In this document: piece after piece, positions 1 to 7,952 of the stretch
Layout: every line of letters begins with the position of its first letter
Position numbering within the stretch: position 1 is the first letter of the stretch
Source of the DNA: Sinorhizobium alkalisoli
GTDB taxonomy: Bacteria > Pseudomonadota > Alphaproteobacteria > Rhizobiales > Rhizobiaceae
Direction: 5' to 3'
DNA length: 64,000 bases
Assembly: GCF_008932245.1 (NCBI RefSeq)
Contig: NZ_CP034909.1
Span: 434,001-498,000, forward strand
The notes under the pieces: generated by a model
What the model was told of the DNA's origin: nothing
The model's input: the letters and a program-made list of their open reading frames with translations, nothing else
Databases searched by the model: none
Translations under genes and position numbers: made by a program

Positions 1-1
1 G

Positions 2-244
2 GCCTTCGTTTCCCGCATTGCCGCAGACCGCGCGTCGGAGCATATCGTCAGGGCGATCGTCTCGATGTGCGAAGGGCTAGAACTCGAGGTCGTTGCCGAA
101 GGCATCGAGGATTTCGCCGAGGCGGTCAAACTGAAAGCGCTCGGCTGCGGCATGGGGCAGGGCTATTTCTATGGCAAGCCAGCCGACGCGGTCGCAACCA
201 TGCGCTATCTCGCCGGCCGCCACCGCGCGAATGCGTTGCTCTAG
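2..244 (+). CDS. EAL-domain protein, C-terminal fragment (c-di-GMP phosphodiesterase type)
   Basis: The reading frame is open from the window edge to a TAG stop, so only the last 80 residues are visible. They contain VVAEGIED followed by ALGCGMGQGYFYGKP. In EAL phosphodiesterases this is the segment carrying the conserved Glu of the (A)EGVE motif and the Gln of QGY-x-x-xKP near the end of the barrel. The upstream domains (GGDEF, sensor or membrane parts) lie outside the window, so neither the signal sensed nor the activity can be judged. It ends about 340 bp before the convergent PRC-barrel gene. Confidence 0.85.
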   Translation, partial: AFVSRIAADRASEHIVRAIVSMCEGLELEVVAEGIEDFAEAVKLKALGCGMGQGYFYGKPADAVATMRYLAGRHRANALL

Positions 245-301
245 GATACCCCAGCTAACCGGTGATTGGCGGCGGAACGGTAGCCCCCTCCTCACGGACA
301 G

Positions 302-366
302 GCCGCGCCGCCGTCTTGTCAGACGCGAAAAGCCGCTGTCGTCCTTTGATTTGCAGGTGATGCAAA
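302..366 (-). repeat. Degenerate RIME-like palindromic repeat
   Basis: Read on the minus strand this matches the second half of the better copy at 11819-11923: a GACGCG-centred hairpin, then a stretch resembling CTTTGAATTGCTGCATG. It is the most diverged of six copies and lies in the gap between the EAL gene and the PRC-barrel gene. Nothing else was recognised in 245-538. Confidence 0.5.
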
Positions 367-538
367 AACGCGTGGACGAAGGAAGCGTGGGAAGTGCGCG
401 TCAATCGCAAGTCAAGGGTCTTCTCGCCGAAGATGGAGCGCCGCCGAGACAGGCTGAAAAGGTGAGGGACTATTTGGCCCCACGCTGACAGCTGACACTA
501 CCTTCAGCTGCGGCTGCGCGCCGGCTGTCAGGCGAGAA

Positions 539-568
539 AGCAGGGGCCGGGAGATGCGCCCCTGCCTT
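539..568 (-). terminator. Hairpin downstream of the PRC-barrel gene
   Basis: GCAGGGG and CCCCTGC arms flank a short loop just after the stop of the minus-strand PRC-barrel gene. On the minus strand the stem is followed by TTTCTC, so it may work as an intrinsic terminator. The T-run is short. Confidence 0.5.
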
Positions 569-584
569 CTCAGCCCCGCTCAGC

Positions 585-1247
585 TTACTGCTGCGGAGCA
601 GGTTCCGGTTCTACCGGGGTCGCCGGCGTCACGCCGGACGTTGTTGTCGTGTCGGTCTGCTGGGCATTACGCTCGGCCATCACCTGCGACCTGTTCTTGA
701 ACTCAGGTGCGGCCTTCAGAGAATCAGCCGTTTCGGTGGTCATCAGCTTGAGCGTCAGGCCGTCTTCCTGCATGTTCGCTTCGATGTTGGCGAACGGAAC
801 CGCGACATTCTTTTCACCAATGCCGAGGAATCCGCCGACGCCGATCACGGCCGCTTCTACGCCGCCGTCCTTTTCGATGATCAGGTCGTTGATCTGGCCG
901 ACATTTTCATCATTGGCGTTGTAGACCGTTTGCCCGATATAGCTGTTGGCTGAAATCTGATCTTCAGCCTGTTCGGTCAAGTAGCCCGCACCGGCATCCG
1001 CGGTGGCGGTCGTGGTGTCCGTCGCCGCAGCATCCGGGGTCTGCGCCTGCTGGCTCGCATCAGGCATCGCCGGAGCGTCCGGAGTCTGCGCCTGCTCACC
1101 AGCATCCGGCGTGACCGGGGCCGGTTCCATCGTCTGCGTCTCCGGCGTGGCCGGCGTTGTGGTGTCCTGTGCGAAACTCATCGGGGCAAGGGCAACGCCC
1201 ACGACCAGCGCGCCAGCGGCAACGGAAGATTTAAGAATCTTGGTCAT
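585..1247 (-). CDS. Exported PRC-barrel domain protein
   Basis: 220 residues. A signal peptide covers about residues 1-26 (MTKILKSS, then a hydrophobic core ending in SFA). Residues 27-85 are a low-complexity Thr/Pro/Gln/Asp/Ala linker with repeats of the QAQTPDA type. A PRC-barrel-like domain spans about 90-170 (ISANSYIGQTVYNANDENVGQINDLI, here split: ISANSYIGQTVYN and GQINDLIIEKDGGVEAAVIG). The tail is again Thr/Pro-rich. PRC-barrels are small beta-barrels used as protein interaction modules; exported versions are common in rhizobia and have no assigned reaction. The gene is monocistronic, and the start follows a GGCACTGTGAG leader. Envelope or periplasmic location is inferred from the signal peptide. 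Confidence 0.85.
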   Translation of the reverse strand: MTKILKSSVAAGALVVGVALAPMSFAQDTTTPATPETQTMEPAPVTPDAGEQAQTPDAPAMPDASQQAQTPDAAATDTTTATADAGAGYLTEQAEDQISANSYIGQTVYNANDENVGQINDLIIEKDGGVEAAVIGVGGFLGIGEKNVAVPFANIEANMQEDGLTLKLMTTETADSLKAAPEFKNRSQVMAERNAQQTDTTTTSGVTPATPVEPEPAPQQ

Positions 1248-1510
1248 CTCACAGTGCCTTTCGTTGACGTTGTCGATTGAGGCGCAGTCCTCTCACTCCA
1301 AGCAATTGAACTGCGCCGATGACGTTCAGGCAACGCGCGAGAATGAAAACGGTTCCCGAGCGGGCGCTTCTTCAAAGCTGATGATTGTAGATATGAGGCT
1401 TGTCCAATCGGCGGTGGCGGGCGCCGGCGACCAACTAGCCGTGCACGTGGTTGCCATCTGTCGCGCTCATGACAGAAAAGACACGGAGGCGGCGCTCGCT
1501 TGTCAAGGAC

Positions 1511-1542
1511 GAACCGGGGCGTGCTGCAGCCCGCCCCGGTTC
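1511..1542 (-). terminator. Strong hairpin between the dehydratase and PRC-barrel genes
   Basis: Eleven-base perfect arms (GAACCGGGGCG / CGCCCCGGTTC) with a 10-base loop lie 40 bp beyond the stop of the minus-strand dehydratase gene, at the end of the sugar-acid operon. There is no T-run, so termination would depend on the hairpin alone or on Rho. The rest of the 334-bp gap (1248-1510) should hold the promoter of the PRC gene, but I see no convincing -35/-10 pair. Confidence 0.45.
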
Positions 1543-1581
1543 GGTCTGTTACGTCGCAGGTTACCGTCCTTACGACAGGCT

Positions 1582-3306
1582 TCAATGGCTTTCGCGTTGC
1601 ACATCGCTGCCGCTCATGCCGACGAGGAAATCGAGGTCGGCGCCCTTGTCGGCCTGCAGAACCGTGTCGTAGTAGAGCTTATAGTAGCCGCGCTGCCACT
1701 TTTGCTCCGGCGGTTGCCATGCGGCCATGCGGGCCGCGAATTCCTCTTCGCTCACCAGGAGGTTCAACTCGCCCTTCATCGCGTCGAGGCGAATGCGGTC
1801 GCCGGTTCTGACGATCGCGAGCGGGCCGCCGGCATTGGCTTCCGGGCTGACATGCAGGACCACGGTGCCGAAGGCGGTGCCGGACATGCGCGCGTCGGAA
1901 ATGCGCACCATGTCGCGAACCCCTTTTTCAACGAGGCGACGCGGGATCGGCATGTTGCCGACTTCCGCCATGCCGGGATAGCCCTTGGGGCCGCAGCCCT
2001 TCAGCACCAGGATCGTATCCTCCGTCACCGGCAGGTCCGGGTCGTCGATCTTTGCCTTGAGCTCTTCGATCGTTTCGAAGACGAAGGCGGGGCCCTCATG
2101 GGAGAGCAGGTGCTCGCTTGCCGCCGAGGGCTTGATAACCGCCCCGTTGGGGGCGAGATTGCCTTTCAAGACACGGATACCGGCCGCAGCGCGAAGCGGA
2201 TTGTCGAGCGGTCGGATGACGTCGTCGTTGTAGACCTCCGCGCCTTCCCAGTATTTGCTGATCGGCACACCGAACACCGTCGGCGCGTCGGCATGCATGA
2301 GGTGCTGGATTCGGTTCATCACCGCCGGCAGCCCGCCCGCATAGGCAAGGTCCTCGATCAGATACTTGCCCGACGGCATGCAGTTGACGATGCAGGGCAC
2401 CTTACCGCCGACGCGATCGAAGTCGTCGAGACAGAGGTCGACCCCGGCGCGTCCGGCAATTGCCAGCAGATGCACGACGGCATTGGTCGAGCCGCCGACG
2501 GCGGCGTTGGCGACGATGCCGTTTTCGAAGTTTTTCGTCGTCAGGATCTTAGACAGCCTCAGATCCTCATGCACCATCTCGACGATCCGCTTGCCGGTCA
2601 TGTGCGCAAGTGCCATGCGGCGGGCGTCGACCGCCGGCAGGGCCGCGTTGGTCGGCAGTGACAGGCCCATGGCTTCGACGATGGAGGCCATTGTCGTCGC
2701 GGTGCCCATCGTCATGCACACGCCTGGCGAACGTGACATGCCGCTTTCGGCCGCCATGAATTCCTGCATGCTCATTTCGCCGGCCCGCACGGCCTCGGAG
2801 AATTTCCAGACGTCGGTGCCCGAGCCGATGTCCTTGCCTTTCCATTTGCCGTTGAGCATCGGTCCAGAGGAAACGACGATCGTCGGCAGGTCGACGGACG
2901 CCGCCCCCATCAATTGCCCCGGCGTCGTCTTGTCGCAGCCGCCGAGCAGCACGACGCCGTCAATGCCATGGGCCCGGATCGCCTCTTCGACGTCCATCGC
3001 CAGAAGATTGCGGAAGAGCATCGCCGTCGGGCGCATCTGCGTCTCGCCGAGCGAGGAGACGGGAAACTCCACCGGGAAACCGCCGGCCTCCCAGACGCCG
3101 CGCTTCACACCCTCGGCGAGGACGCGCAGATGGCTGTTGCAGGGGGTAAGCTCGGACCAGGTGTTGCAGATGCCGATGATCGGCCGGCCGTCGAAGACAT
3201 GGTCCGGAAAGCCCTGGTTCTTCATCCAGGACCGGTGAATGAAACCATCCTTGTGTGTGCCGCCGTACCAGTGGCGGCTTCTTAGTTCTTTCATCTTTTC
3301 GCTCAT
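1582..3306 (-). CDS. araD: Sugar-acid dehydratase, IlvD/Edd family (L-arabinonate / D-galactonate dehydratase type)
   Basis: 574 residues. It dehydrates an aldonic acid to the 2-keto-3-deoxy acid using an Fe-S cluster and Mg. The three expected cysteines are present: C56 in SELTPCN, C124 in GGCDKTTPGQ and C197 in GVCMTMGTATTM. Their spacing fits the [2Fe-2S] sugar-acid dehydratase branch, whose characterised Rhizobium leguminosarum member acts on L-arabinonate, D-fuconate and D-galactonate. The ORF opens further upstream, but MSEKMKELRS is preceded by AAAGGGAG and is the better start. It is the last gene of the operon and lies 135 bp after the lactonase. With dgoK and dgoA upstream, the physiological substrate is probably D-galactonate. 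The symbol follows rhizobial usage and should not be confused with ribulose-phosphate epimerase araD. Confidence 0.85.
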   Translation of the reverse strand: MSEKMKELRSRHWYGGTHKDGFIHRSWMKNQGFPDHVFDGRPIIGICNTWSELTPCNSHLRVLAEGVKRGVWEAGGFPVEFPVSSLGETQMRPTAMLFRNLLAMDVEEAIRAHGIDGVVLLGGCDKTTPGQLMGAASVDLPTIVVSSGPMLNGKWKGKDIGSGTDVWKFSEAVRAGEMSMQEFMAAESGMSRSPGVCMTMGTATTMASIVEAMGLSLPTNAALPAVDARRMALAHMTGKRIVEMVHEDLRLSKILTTKNFENGIVANAAVGGSTNAVVHLLAIAGRAGVDLCLDDFDRVGGKVPCIVNCMPSGKYLIEDLAYAGGLPAVMNRIQHLMHADAPTVFGVPISKYWEGAEVYNDDVIRPLDNPLRAAAGIRVLKGNLAPNGAVIKPSAASEHLLSHEGPAFVFETIEELKAKIDDPDLPVTEDTILVLKGCGPKGYPGMAEVGNMPIPRRLVEKGVRDMVRISDARMSGTAFGTVVLHVSPEANAGGPLAIVRTGDRIRLDAMKGELNLLVSEEEFAARMAAWQPPEQKWQRGYYKLYYDTVLQADKGADLDFLVGMSGSDVQRESH

Positions 3307-3441
3307 CCGAGCACTCCCTTTCCATGGCGATGAATCCCATGGATCAATTGTATGACTTTTTCTCGGCGCCGTGCCAGCTTTTGTTGACGCAAGCTGGTTC
3401 AGCAAAAGTGTCCCCACGAGGAACCTAAGCAGAGTATCTGC

Positions 3442-4326
3442 CTAGAGCAGGAAAGCCGGCTCAAAGCGGCCCCTGACCGCAATACCGAGCTCGAAGGTCT
3501 TGCCGGCATGGGGGTCGGCTGCTCGCGCGGCGTCGTCCATGTCCTGCCATGCAGAGGTTACGAGCAGCCGGTCGGCATTCGGGCCGATGAAGGCCGGGCA
3601 ACTCGGCTGCCTCGTTGGAACGGCGTGGCATGCAACCTTCTGGCCGTCGGGCTTGTAGACCTCGACCGCGCCAGCACCCCAGCGAGCATTCCAGATCAGC
3701 CCATCGGTATCGCAGACCGCGCCGTCGACGCCGCCCGGGGCAGTGCTCTCGTCCGAGAGAAGAATGGGGTCGCCCGTCGGAAGCGCGGTCGCCGGATCGA
3801 TGTCGACACGCATCAGATGGTTGACGTCCGTGTCCACGAAATAGGCGGTGGCGCCATCCGGTGAAAAGCAGATCGCGTTGGGGATCGTCACGTTGCTGAA
3901 GAGCTTCGTAGTGCGGTTGCCGGCGACGTGGTAGATTGCACCGGCATGCTTCTCGGCCTGCCGTCCCATGGTGCCGATCCAGAGCGCGCCGCAGGCGTGG
4001 ACGCGGCCGTCATTCGATCGGTTGCCCGGCTTGTCCTCAAGTGTCGCGAACGGACTGAGCTGATAGCTCGCCGTGTCACGGATGAAGAGCCCCTGGTCCG
4101 ATGCGATCAGTTGCCGGGCCGGATCGATGGTGGCGAGTACACTGCCGAGAAAGGGCAGGGGGTGGATCGTGTTCCGTCCGCTTGCAACATGGAGCTCGTG
4201 CAGTTCCTGGCCCTTGATGTTGAACCACCAGGCCGTGCCTGTGAGTGGATCGTAGGTCGGGCCCTCGCCAAGTTCGGACGCGAAGTCGCAGAGGATGCGG
4301 CCGGAAAAAGGAATGAGGTCGATCAT
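3442..4326 (-). CDS. SMP-30/gluconolactonase-family sugar lactonase
   Basis: 294 residues. A six-bladed beta-propeller lactonase would hydrolyse the aldonolactone made by a sugar dehydrogenase to the free aldonic acid. Family marks are visible: ELGEGPTYDP near the N-terminus (metal-binding Glu), then SNDGRVHACGALWIGTMG (metal-binding Asn and the RxxxxGxxWxGTM-like stretch), and PGGVDGAVCDTDGLIWNARWG with the catalytic Asp. The open frame extends far upstream, but MIDLIPFSGRI is chosen because its ATG overlaps the dgoA stop by 4 bp, giving translational coupling. The product feeds the adjacent dehydratase. The exact sugar (galactose, arabinose or fucose) cannot be read from the sequence. Confidence 0.85.
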   Translation of the reverse strand: MIDLIPFSGRILCDFASELGEGPTYDPLTGTAWWFNIKGQELHELHVASGRNTIHPLPFLGSVLATIDPARQLIASDQGLFIRDTASYQLSPFATLEDKPGNRSNDGRVHACGALWIGTMGRQAEKHAGAIYHVAGNRTTKLFSNVTIPNAICFSPDGATAYFVDTDVNHLMRVDIDPATALPTGDPILLSDESTAPGGVDGAVCDTDGLIWNARWGAGAVEVYKPDGQKVACHAVPTRQPSCPAFIGPNADRLLVTSAWQDMDDAARAADPHAGKTFELGIAVRGRFEPAFLL

Positions 4327-4961
4327 CGCTCGCCCCCGTAGACTGCGTCGTAGGCTGCCAGCGTGGCGGCTGCGCGCTGCCTGACCTCCCCAGCGCTCAT
4401 CCCCGGCTTGTAGAGGCTCGATCCGAGGCCGAAACTGCGGATGCCGACCTTCGCATATTCGGCGAAATTCGCTTCCGAAACGCCGCCGACGGCGGCGATC
4501 TCGATATCCTTCGGAAGCACGGCGCTGATCGCCTGTATGCCCGCCGGGCCGAGCACGCTGGCCGGAAAGAATTTCAGCCCGCTCGCGCCCGCACTTGCCG
4601 CTGCCAATGCTTCCGTCGGCGTGAAAACGCCGGGCATCGTCACCATGCCTTTGGCCGCAGCGAGACGAATGACCGCCGCCTCGACATTGGGGCTGACCAT
4701 CAGCCGACCGCCGACGTCGAAAAGCTGTTCCACCTGCGCCGTCGTCAGCACGGTGCCCGCGCCAATCAGGCACCCGGCCGGCGCCATCTTCACCGCGGTT
4801 TCGATCGAGCGGAACGGGTCCGGCGAGTTGAGCGGGATTTCGATTGCGGTGAAACCCGTTTCGATGAGGGCACCGACCACGCTCTCCGTCTCCTCGGGCT
4901 TCAAACCACGCAGGATGGCGATCAGCGGATGTTTCATCGGGGGCAAGAGAATGCGTTCCAT
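4323..4961 (-). CDS. dgoA: 2-dehydro-3-deoxy-6-phosphogalactonate aldolase
   Basis: 212 residues, typical for class I KDPG/KDPGal aldolases. It splits KDPGal into pyruvate and glyceraldehyde-3-phosphate. The Schiff-base lysine is K130 in ASGLKFFPAS and the catalytic glutamate is E41 in AIEIPLNSP; GAGTVLT and TMPGVFTP are also present. Pairing with a KDGal kinase favours the KDPGal over the KDPG (Edd) assignment. The gene follows dgoK by 13 bp and overlaps the lactonase start, so all are likely translated from one mRNA. MERILLPP is taken as the start because GGAAAGACG precedes it; an internal MKHPLIAIL is possible but lacks a ribosome site. Confidence 0.9.
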   Translation of the reverse strand: MERILLPPMKHPLIAILRGLKPEETESVVGALIETGFTAIEIPLNSPDPFRSIETAVKMAPAGCLIGAGTVLTTAQVEQLFDVGGRLMVSPNVEAAVIRLAAAKGMVTMPGVFTPTEALAAASAGASGLKFFPASVLGPAGIQAISAVLPKDIEIAAVGGVSEANFAEYAKVGIRSFGLGSSLYKPGMSAGEVRQRAAATLAAYDAVYGGER

Positions 4962-4974
4962 GTTCGTCTTTCCG

Positions 4975-5895
4975 TCAGAGTGGCCAGATCAACCGGGCGG
5001 CGGCCGAAAGCCCTCGCCGAACCGCGTCGTCGGCATCCACGTAGCGCGGCGCAAAGCCCAGGCTTTCCAGCGCCGAACGATAGAGTGCGCCGAGCCGGCC
5101 CGAAGCCACGAGGCAGATGCCCTCCACGGAACCGGCGGTCGTAATCGCTCCGGCAATCTCGAGGCCGATCAGCATGCCCGACAGTCGCGCCCTGGCGTCG
5201 GCGGCGCTCAGGCTGTTGAGCAACTGGCCCGCCCGGACGGAAAAGAGCAGGTTCGTGGCCAATTCCGGCTTCTCCCGCGCCTGCGCCACCGCATCGGCAA
5301 AGGCCGGACTGTCGGCGGCGACGGCATCGGATTCCCCCATGGCATGGCTCAGGATCGTGTGATGCGAGATGACGTCGAACAACTCGCCGGTCATGAAGGT
5401 GGAGAAGCCCTCGACCGTTTCACCGGAGAGCCGGACCCATTTGCTGTGGGTGCCGGGCATACAGACGAGATGGCGGCCGCCGCCGAGACCGTCCGCTGCG
5501 CCGAGGAGTTGCGTTTCCTCACCGCGCATGACATCGGGCTGCCGCTTGTCACGCTGGGCGAGGCCCGGAAGAATGCGTATGTCGCGATCGACGTTCGGGA
5601 CGGCGATCGCCTGGCCGGGGATTGCCGCAAGCCTTGCCGGCGTTTCAAGATAGCCGGCTTCCTTCCAGCCCTGGCGGGCGCCAGCCATGCCGCAGATGAC
5701 GATCGGCAGATGGGTGGGCGCCTCGACGGCGGCAAGGTGCGCATCGAGAATAGCATGGAAACCGGCTTTCGCCGCGGTCGTCATGCCTTCGCCGCTTCGG
5801 CGCTCGGCAAGCACGCTGCCATCCTCGCCGATGATCCAGAGCCGGAAACTCGACGTTCCCCAATCCGCCGCGGCGTAATAGCCTCGCCTCGTCAA
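4975..5895 (-). CDS. dgoK: 2-dehydro-3-deoxygalactonokinase, TTG start
   Basis: 306 residues. It phosphorylates 2-keto-3-deoxygalactonate with ATP at O-6. The N-terminal YYAAADWGTSSFRLW is the nucleotide-binding start typical of DgoK, and VCMPGTHSKWVRL is the conserved central motif. No ATG precedes the conserved N-terminus within the part not overlapped by the SDR gene. The TTG at 5893-5895 overlaps the SDR stop as TTGA and is preceded by GGAGG at a good distance, so I call it the start. That makes DgoK synthesis dependent on translation of the SDR gene. The downstream neighbour dgoA uses its product. Confidence 0.9.
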   Translation of the reverse strand: MTRRGYYAAADWGTSSFRLWIIGEDGSVLAERRSGEGMTTAAKAGFHAILDAHLAAVEAPTHLPIVICGMAGARQGWKEAGYLETPARLAAIPGQAIAVPNVDRDIRILPGLAQRDKRQPDVMRGEETQLLGAADGLGGGRHLVCMPGTHSKWVRLSGETVEGFSTFMTGELFDVISHHTILSHAMGESDAVAADSPAFADAVAQAREKPELATNLLFSVRAGQLLNSLSAADARARLSGMLIGLEIAGAITTAGSVEGICLVASGRLGALYRSALESLGFAPRYVDADDAVRRGLSAAARLIWPL

Positions 5896-6662
5896 AGCAC
5901 GCCTCCATCGATAATCATGGTCTGCGCCGTCATCGCCGCCGAGCAGTCGGACGCCAGGAAGAGGCAGGGCCCGACCAGGTCCTCGGCGGTCAACATGCGC
6001 TTCAGGCATTGCCGCCCCTGCATCCGTGCGATCGACTCGTCATCGAGCCATAGCCGTTTTTGCCGTTCCGTGACGATCATGCCGGGCAGAACGGCATTGA
6101 CGCGGATCTTGTCCGGGCCGAGCCTTCCCGCGAGCGACTTCGTGAGTCCGACAATTCCGGCCTTCGCCGTGGCATAGGCCGGAATTTCAGGCATGTTCAG
6201 CATGAATGCGATCGACGAGAAGTTGATGATCGATCCGCCGCCCGCCTGTCGCATATGGGGGGCCACAGCCTGGCTTACGAAGAAGAGATGGCTGAGGTTG
6301 ACGGACAGGCTTTCGTTCCAGCTTTCCTCGGTGACGTCTTCGAGGGCCTGGCGGTCGTCGCGCGCGGCGTTGTTGACGAGCACACTGATCGGGCCGAGGG
6401 CTGCGACGGCGGCGGCCACTGCCCTTTTGACCGCCTCGATGTGGCGCAGGTCTGCGGCGATATATTCCGGCCGGGTCCCCGTTTCGGGGGTAAGCTTGTC
6501 GCAAAGCGCACGGCTCTGTTCTTCGGCTATATCGATGAATGCCACGCGCGCGCCTTGGCGCAGGAAGCCTTTCACGAGCGCGGCGCCGATGCCGGACCCG
6601 CCACCGGTGACCAGCACGCCGCGATCGCGCAGGTCGGGAAACTGGCCGCTCGGCAAGCTCAT
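5892..6662 (-). CDS. Short-chain dehydrogenase/reductase, first gene of the sugar-acid operon
   Basis: 256 residues. Classical SDR: NAD(P)-binding TGGGSGIG at 19-26, an acidic residue at the end of beta-2 (AFIDIAE) suggesting NAD preference, NNAA at 97-100, catalytic Ser in NFSSI (149-150), Tyr163 and Lys167 in YATAK. By position it probably oxidises the sugar (galactose, arabinose or fucose type) to the lactone used by the SMP-30 lactonase two genes on, but the family is broad and substrate is inference. It is the promoter-proximal gene; its start follows CAGGAGACC and its stop overlaps the dgoK start. Confidence 0.8.
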   Translation of the reverse strand: MSLPSGQFPDLRDRGVLVTGGGSGIGAALVKGFLRQGARVAFIDIAEEQSRALCDKLTPETGTRPEYIAADLRHIEAVKRAVAAAVAALGPISVLVNNAARDDRQALEDVTEESWNESLSVNLSHLFFVSQAVAPHMRQAGGGSIINFSSIAFMLNMPEIPAYATAKAGIVGLTKSLAGRLGPDKIRVNAVLPGMIVTERQKRLWLDDESIARMQGRQCLKRMLTAEDLVGPCLFLASDCSAAMTAQTMIIDGGVL

Positions 6663-6694
6663 GGGGCAGGGTCTCCTGGTAGCGGGTTGGTAAC

Positions 6695-6713
6695 TGTTCC
6701 ACTATATGGAACA
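6695..6713. promoter_or_regulatory. Probable IclR-family operator
   Basis: TGTTCCACTATATGGAACA has 7-base inverted arms around a 5-base centre. It lies in the divergent gap between the SDR gene and the IclR regulator, just downstream of the -10 of the SDR promoter, about +12 to +30 of the expected transcript. That position fits repression of the operon by the neighbouring IclR protein. Confidence 0.65.
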
Positions 6714-6730
6714 GCATTTTATTTTCTGGA

Positions 6731-6760
6731 ATTATCGCGCCACTGGCTTTAACCTGTCAA
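6731..6760 (-). promoter_or_regulatory. Sigma-70-type promoter of the sugar-acid operon
   Basis: On the minus strand TTGACA is followed by 18 bases and GATAAT, a near-consensus housekeeping promoter. It points into the SDR-dgoK-dgoA-lactonase-dehydratase operon, with the putative IclR operator just after the start point. Confidence 0.65.
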
Positions 6761-6788
6761 GGTGACGCGATGGCGGAAAGCGAGTGGA

Positions 6789-7601
6789 ATGGACCGGAGC
6801 AAACTGGACAATCCGGAAAAGCAGGGTGCCGGGACTGGTACGCTCGGGAAGGCCTTGGCTGTGCTCGAGGCCGTAGCGATGGCCGATCGACCGCAACGCT
6901 TCACCGACGTCCTTCAATTGGTGGGCCAACCGCGCGGGACTTTGCACCGGCTGCTCGGCCACTTGGTCGATGAGGGACTGCTGGTGCAGCGGCAAGATCT
7001 GTCCTACGAGCCCGGGCTTCGCCTGCTGAAGCTTGCCTATCGTTCCTGGTCCGGCAGTCGCTTCCGCGACATCGCGGAACCCTATCTCCTGCGCCTGCAC
7101 GACCTGACCGGCGAGACGGTTCATCTCGGCGTGCTCCAGGAAACGGAGATCATCTATGTCGACAAGGTCGAAAGCCGCCAGACAGTGCGCATGAGTTCCC
7201 AGATCGGCAAAGCCTCGCCGGCCTATTGTACCGGCGTCGGCAAGGCGGCACTTTCCTCGCTCCCTCCAGACGAACTCAGGCGAATAGCCGCGCGGATGGA
7301 GTTCCGCCCGTTCACCGCACGCACCCATCGTTCGGCCGCTGCCTTGCTTGCCGAAATCGAGGAAATTCGCCGCGACGGCCATGCCTTCGACCGAGAGGAG
7401 CACGAGGGGGAAATCTGCTGCGTGGCCGCGCCGATCGCCGTTCCGGAGCACGATCTGGTTGCTGGTGTTTCGGTGACGGGTCCTTCCTATCGCGTCAGCA
7501 TGGCACAGTTGGCAATCTGGGCGAAGGATGTGCGCAAGGCTGCGGCACAAATCGAAGAGGAGGTCAGGATTCGGCTCGGCCCTGGCCGCGGCGAGCGCTG
7601 A
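6789..7601 (+). CDS. IclR-family transcriptional regulator of the sugar-acid operon
   Basis: 270 residues. N-terminal winged helix (GTLGKALAVLEAVAMAD, then QPRGTLHRLLGHLVDEGLL with the recognition helix) and a C-terminal IclR ligand-binding domain (YLLRLHDLTGETVHLGVLQ, AYCTGVGKAALS, RDGHAFDREEHEGEICCVAAPI). IclR proteins bind small metabolites, often sugar acids, through the C-terminal domain. It is divergent from the De Ley-Doudoroff operon and is its obvious local regulator, probably a repressor relieved by a pathway intermediate (inference). An in-frame GTG at 6762 would add nine residues; ATG 6789 has GGAAAGCGAG before it and is preferred. Confidence 0.88.
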   Translation: MDRSKLDNPEKQGAGTGTLGKALAVLEAVAMADRPQRFTDVLQLVGQPRGTLHRLLGHLVDEGLLVQRQDLSYEPGLRLLKLAYRSWSGSRFRDIAEPYLLRLHDLTGETVHLGVLQETEIIYVDKVESRQTVRMSSQIGKASPAYCTGVGKAALSSLPPDELRRIAARMEFRPFTARTHRSAAALLAEIEEIRRDGHAFDREEHEGEICCVAAPIAVPEHDLVAGVSVTGPSYRVSMAQLAIWAKDVRKAAAQIEEEVRIRLGPGRGER

Positions 7602-7952
7602 GCAGATTTCGCAGAAACGCACATGGTCTTCAGGTCGGGCCCTGCGACCCGCAATTTGCAAGGACCCAGCGTATCCCACGAAGGTCTGGCTGGCAATTGC
7701 TTTACGGTAAATTAGAAGTTTCAACTGGACGAGACGGCAGGAGACCGTTAGCTTCCGGTCAGTCCGTTTCTACGGGGGGTTGCACCGTCGTATGGGCGCC
7801 GTTTGCGGACCGCAGGTCCTGGTGCCTTTTATGACGACCTGTTTCCTCGAGATCGGTTTCGATGGATGAAGCCGGCAGTTTCGACAGAAGGTCATGATGG
7901 CGAAGACATTCAGCAGTCCCTACGGGGTGCAGGTGCGGGAGGAGAGCGGAAG
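7602..7952. other. Intergenic, no feature recognised
   Basis: About 350 bp between the IclR and first LuxR genes. Open frames crossing it are not protein-like. The promoter of the LuxR gene should lie here, but no clear motif was found; only the ribosome site GGAGAGCGGAAG next to 7953 is evident. Confidence 0.4.

Noticed and set aside
1003..2661. 552-codon plus-strand ORF opposite the dehydratase
   Set aside because: It is the mirror frame of a well-conserved IlvD/Edd gene; Arg/His/Ala-rich composition and no family similarity.
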